In this document: one piece after another, positions 61,438-64,000 of the stretch
How positions within the stretch are numbered: position 1 is the stretch's first letter
How the letters are laid out: each line of letters opens with the position of its first letter
DNA from: Enterobacter hormaechei subsp. hoffmannii
Lineage (GTDB): Bacteria > Pseudomonadota > Gammaproteobacteria > Enterobacterales > Enterobacteriaceae
DNA length: 64,000 nucleotides
NCBI RefSeq assembly: GCF_001729745.1
Contig: NZ_CP017186.1
Location: forward strand, 3,410,001-3,474,000
Direction: 5' to 3'
Notes under the pieces: generated by a model
The model's input: only the letters and a program-made list of their open reading frames with translations
What the model was told of the DNA's origin: nothing
Databases searched by the model: none
Translations under genes and position numbers: made by a program

Positions 61438-61782
61438 TTATTGTACGTCGCCAAACAGCCCTTTCAGGAAACGCTCCAGCGCCATACGCGAGCTGAAACC
61501 GTGCGGAATACCATAATGTTCATGCGTCTCGCCGCCTAAATAGAGCGGAAATTGCTGATAATGATCGCAGGTTTTAATATCCGAGGCGGGCTCAGCAAAT
61601 GACAGGCTTCTGTCTTTGAGTGTCGGGTGAATAATGAGAGCAGTACGCCCCATTCTTGCTTCACGGTTGACGTAAACATAATTCTCACCACGGCGATATC
61701 CGTACGCTTTTGATGTTACCTCATCCATGGTGAACCCTTCTTTTTCAAGAACGCGCGCCACCTCATCGGGTCGTAAATACAT
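61438..61782 (-). CDS. ygaC: DUF2002 protein YgaC
   Basis: The 114-residue protein ([53 protein letters not shown]) has the sequence and length of E. coli YgaC, whose expression is Fur-linked there. Its function is not known. It converges with alaE and is divergent from ygaM. Confidence 0.9.
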   Translation of the reverse strand: MYLRPDEVARVLEKEGFTMDEVTSKAYGYRRGENYVYVNREARMGRTALIIHPTLKDRSLSFAEPASDIKTCDHYQQFPLYLGGETHEHYGIPHGFSSRMALERFLKGLFGDVQ

Positions 61783-61940
61783 ATCTTTTCCTCATTATCA
61801 TACCTGCCGGGCAACCTTACAGTATTCAGCATTAGCAGGGCTTTCAGAATATTCCATAAACTGCCCGTTAAGCCGTGACTCGCTTCAGATATTACATTTC
61901 TGGACTAAACTAAACGGGAACACAAATTATGGAGGATCGT

Positions 61941-62267
61941 ATGTTTAACAGACCGAACCGAAACGATATTAACGACGACACCCAGGATATTCGTAACGAT
62001 GTCAGCCAATTAGCGGACACGCTGGAAGCCGTATTGAAATCCTGGGGCTCTGACGCGAAGGACGAAGCAGATGCCGCGAAACGTAAGGCTCAGTCTCTGC
62101 TGCGTGAAACGCGCGCAAGGATGAATGGCCGCTCACGTACCACTCAGGCGGCCTGCGATATGGCCAGCTGCGCCACCACCTTCGTACGTGAAAAACCGCT
62201 GTGTACGCTGGGAACGGTCGCGGCAGTCGGGATTTTTGTCGGCGCCCTGCTTAGCCTGCGTAAGTAA
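61941..62267 (+). CDS. ygaM: DUF883 ribosome/membrane-associated protein YgaM
   Basis: ATG 61941 gives 108 residues, the YgaM length. The N-terminal half is a charged helix (DDTQDIRNDVSQLADTLEAVLKSWGSDAKDEADAAKRKAQ) and a C-terminal hydrophobic helix (LGTVAAVGIFVGALLSLRK) ends the protein. It resembles ElaB and YqjD, which bind stationary-phase ribosomes at the inner membrane; this role is taken from those relatives. Confidence 0.92.
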   Translation: MFNRPNRNDINDDTQDIRNDVSQLADTLEAVLKSWGSDAKDEADAAKRKAQSLLRETRARMNGRSRTTQAACDMASCATTFVREKPLCTLGTVAAVGIFVGALLSLRK

Positions 62268-62279
62268 GCACGCGTTCTC

Positions 62280-62310
62280 AGCCCCGGCAGCCTCAGGCGC
62301 CGGGGCTTTT
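62280..62310 (+). terminator. Terminator after ygaM
   Basis: AGCCCCGGC and GCCGGGGCT pair around a 10-base loop and are followed by TTTT. Confidence 0.8.
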
Positions 62311-62391
62311 CATTGCCTGAAAGCCTGAAAAACCCGCGCAGTTCGCCCTGCCCCGCCAGGCTCATCATTGGGGCCTTATCAATCTGAATTT

Positions 62392-62436
62392 CCCATATCT
62401 TGTGTGGTTGAAAGTTATCTCAACTACATCTAGTAT
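62392..62436 (+). promoter_or_regulatory. nrdHIEF promoter with two NrdR-box-like sites
   Basis: CCCATATCTTGT (62392-62403) and ACTACATCTAGT (62423-62434) match the NrdR core ACWATATATWGT at 9 and 10 of 12 positions. They lie exactly 31 bp, or three helical turns, apart, as known NrdR boxes do. A promoter TTGAAA (62408-62413), 17 bp, TAGTAT (62431-62436) overlaps the second box. Confidence 0.65.
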
Positions 62437-62510
62437 TCCCTTTAGCAAGACAGACACAACATGACGCGTTTACTCGCGCCGTTCTCTAATTCTAAATGGA
62501 AATACGAATC

Positions 62511-62750
62511 ATGAGCATTATTATTTACACTCGTAACGATTGTGTTCAGTGCCACGCCACGAAACGGGCGATGGAGAGCCGCGGCGTGGCATTTGAGATG
62601 GTCAATATAGATCAGGTGCCTGACGCGGCAGACACCCTGCGGGCGCAGGGTTTCCGTCAGCTTCCGGTCGTGGTTGCCGGCGACACCAGCTGGTCTGGCT
62701 TTCGTCCGGACATGATCAACCGCCTTGCCGCTCAGGGCGTCAGTGCATGA
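62511..62750 (+). CDS. nrdH: Glutaredoxin-like protein NrdH
   Basis: ATG 62511 gives 79 residues. The redox motif CVQC is at about residues 11-14 and the C-terminal part contains WSGFRPD. NrdH is the electron donor for class Ib ribonucleotide reductase. It is first in nrdHIEF, and its stop overlaps the nrdI start by 4 bases. Confidence 0.95.
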   Translation: MSIIIYTRNDCVQCHATKRAMESRGVAFEMVNIDQVPDAADTLRAQGFRQLPVVVAGDTSWSGFRPDMINRLAAQGVSA

Positions 62751-63157
62751 GCAGGCTGGTCTACTTTTCCAGCAGCTCGGAAAACACGCTTCGGTTTATG
62801 GAGCGTCTCGGGCTGCCCGCGATTCGCATTCCGCTGAACGAGCGGGAGCGTATTCAGGTAGACGAACCCTACATTCTGGTAGTGCCCAGCTATGGCGGTG
62901 GCGGCACCGCGGGGGCTGTGCCTCGTCAGGTGATCCGCTTTCTGAACGATCCCCATAACCGGCAGCTGATTCGCGGCGTGATCGCGGCAGGCAATCGTAA
63001 CTTCGGCGAGGCCTTTGCCCGCGCCGGGGATGTCATCTCTCAAAAATGCGGCGTGCCGTATCTCTATCGTTTTGAACTGATGGGGACACAGCAGGACGTA
63101 GAGAACGTGCGTAAAGGAGTGAACGAATTTTGGCAACGACAACCGCAGAGCGCGTGA
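62747..63157 (+). CDS. nrdI: Flavodoxin-like protein NrdI
   Basis: The 136-residue protein starts [22 protein letters not shown], the FMN-binding start of NrdI, and contains [20 protein letters not shown] and [15 protein letters not shown]. NrdI supplies an oxidant to assemble the dimanganese-tyrosyl radical of NrdF. It overlaps nrdE by 28 bases. Confidence 0.95.
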   Translation: MSRLVYFSSSSENTLRFMERLGLPAIRIPLNERERIQVDEPYILVVPSYGGGGTAGAVPRQVIRFLNDPHNRQLIRGVIAAGNRNFGEAFARAGDVISQKCGVPYLYRFELMGTQQDVENVRKGVNEFWQRQPQSA

Positions 63158-64000
63158 TTCAGGCGACGCCGGATTACCATGCATTAAACGCCATGCTAAA
63201 CCTCTATGACCGGGAGGGGCGCATTCAGTTTGGCAAAGATCGTGAGGCGGTGGACGCCTTTTTTGCCGCTCATGTACGCCCGAACAGCGTCGTCTTTGGC
63301 AGCCAGCAGGAACGTCTCGACTGGCTGGTAAAAGAGGGTTATTACGAAGAGCGCGTCCTGACCCGCTACGACCGCGCCTTCGCGGTGGCATTGTTTGAAC
63401 GGGCGCACGCCAGCGGTTTTCGCTTCCAGACGTTTCTCGGCGCGTGGAAGTATTACACCAGCTACACCCTGAAAACCTTCGACGGCAAACGCTATTTAGA
63501 AAGCTTTGAAGATCGGGTGGTGATGGTAGCCCTGACGCTGGCGCAGGGCGATGAAGCCCTGGCCGAAAGACTGACGGAGGAGATCCTCTCTGGCCGCTTC
63601 CAGCCCGCCACGCCAACCTTCCTTAACTGCGGCAAAGCCCAGCGCGGCGAGCTGGTCTCCTGCTTCCTGCTGCGTATTGAAGACAATATGGAGTCGATTG
63701 GCCGTGCGGTAAATTCGGCGCTACAGCTTTCGAAACGCGGCGGCGGCGTGGCATTTCTGCTTTCGAACCTGCGGGAAGCGGGCGCGCCGATCAAGCGCAT
63801 CGAAAATCAGTCCTCCGGCGTCATCCCGGTGATGAAGATGCTGGAAGATGCCTTCTCATACGCCAACCAGCTTGGCGCACGTCAGGGCGCGGGTGCGGTT
63901 TATCTGCACGCGCATCATCCGGACATTCTGCGTTTTCTGGATACCAAACGTGAAAACGCCGACGAAAAGATCCGCATTAAAACCCTGTCGCTCGGCGTGG
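63130..64000 (+). CDS. nrdE: Class Ib ribonucleotide reductase large subunit NrdE, 5' part
   Basis: The frame starts at TTG 63130 ([20 protein letters not shown]) with GGAG ten bases upstream, and runs off the right edge with 290 codons visible. The sequence follows E. coli NrdE throughout, including [32 protein letters not shown]. The conserved Cys of the active-site pair is at about 178 (SCFLL). The enzyme reduces ribonucleoside diphosphates to deoxy forms under oxidative stress or iron limitation. The rest of nrdE and nrdF lie outside the window. Confidence 0.95.
   Translation, partial: MATTTAERVIQATPDYHALNAMLNLYDREGRIQFGKDREAVDAFFAAHVRPNSVVFGSQQERLDWLVKEGYYEERVLTRYDRAFAVALFERAHASGFRFQTFLGAWKYYTSYTLKTFDGKRYLESFEDRVVMVALTLAQGDEALAERLTEEILSGRFQPATPTFLNCGKAQRGELVSCFLLRIEDNMESIGRAVNSALQLSKRGGGVAFLLSNLREAGAPIKRIENQSSGVIPVMKMLEDAFSYANQLGARQGAGAVYLHAHHPDILRFLDTKRENADEKIRIKTLSLGV

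Overview
The window is chromosomal DNA of an Enterobacteriaceae member. The right end carries the order yahB-yqaE-ygaP-stpA-alaE-ygaC-ygaM-nrdHIE, and most proteins read as close relatives of E. coli or Salmonella proteins. An Enterobacter-like genus fits best, but the species is inferred, not proven. The whole window lies in the variable stretch between ssrA (tmRNA) and nrdHIEF, a known island hot spot.

Layout. (1) 1-8.9 kb is one end of a lambdoid prophage. Leftward early genes are cro-like, cII/YmfL-like, small ORFs, a replication initiator with embedded iterons, a Dam-type and a Dcm-type DNA methyltransferase. Rightward are cI, a pL-like promoter, a cargo membrane protein, xis, int and a second cargo gene. 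It ends in a 32-bp copy of the tmRNA 3' end. (2) 8.9-9.85 kb is remnant island DNA with an orphan CdiI-like immunity gene. It is closed by what looks like the original ssrA 3' flank and terminator. (3) 9.8-23.2 kb is a two-armed catabolic island around a LacI-family regulator with two palindromic operators. The left arm has two tandem-NTF2 proteins (one broken by an in-frame TGA), a HisD-like dehydrogenase and an amidase. The right arm has an MFS transporter, a second HisD-like dehydrogenase, an SDR, an alpha/beta hydrolase, an HpcH/HpaI aldolase and a bicupin. The substrate is unknown. (4) 23.2-27.7 kb holds small redox and regulator genes (F420-reductase-like, AraC, two SDRs, LysR) and a 27-residue membrane peptide. 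(5) 28.3-44.6 kb is a BapA-type giant adhesin with 28 Ig-like repeats, followed by its type I secretion genes, matching the Salmonella SPI-9/bapABCD position near ssrA. (6) 44.7-49.9 kb holds nudI, AraC, SnoaL, aminotransferase, LysR, SDR and methyltransferase genes. (7) 50.0-58.9 kb is a yah-type operon (yahD-F-G, NCS2 permease, yahI, yahJ; divergent yahB) that probably couples breakdown of a carbamoyl-containing compound to ATP formation by a carbamate kinase. It lacks the DUF2877 (YahE) subunit. (8) 58.9-64.0 kb is core genome ending inside nrdE.

How the parts work together: the adhesin and its ABC/MFP/TolC-like exporter form one biofilm secretion unit. The LacI island looks like an import-oxidise-cleave pathway. 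The yah operon looks like import, deamination or hydrolysis, transcarbamoylation and substrate-level phosphorylation. The prophage repressor appears to control both early promoters through a shared 17-bp GTAC-based operator. Two genes open at the window edges (the cytosine methyltransferase and nrdE) and several genes under 60 codons were found by direct translation.
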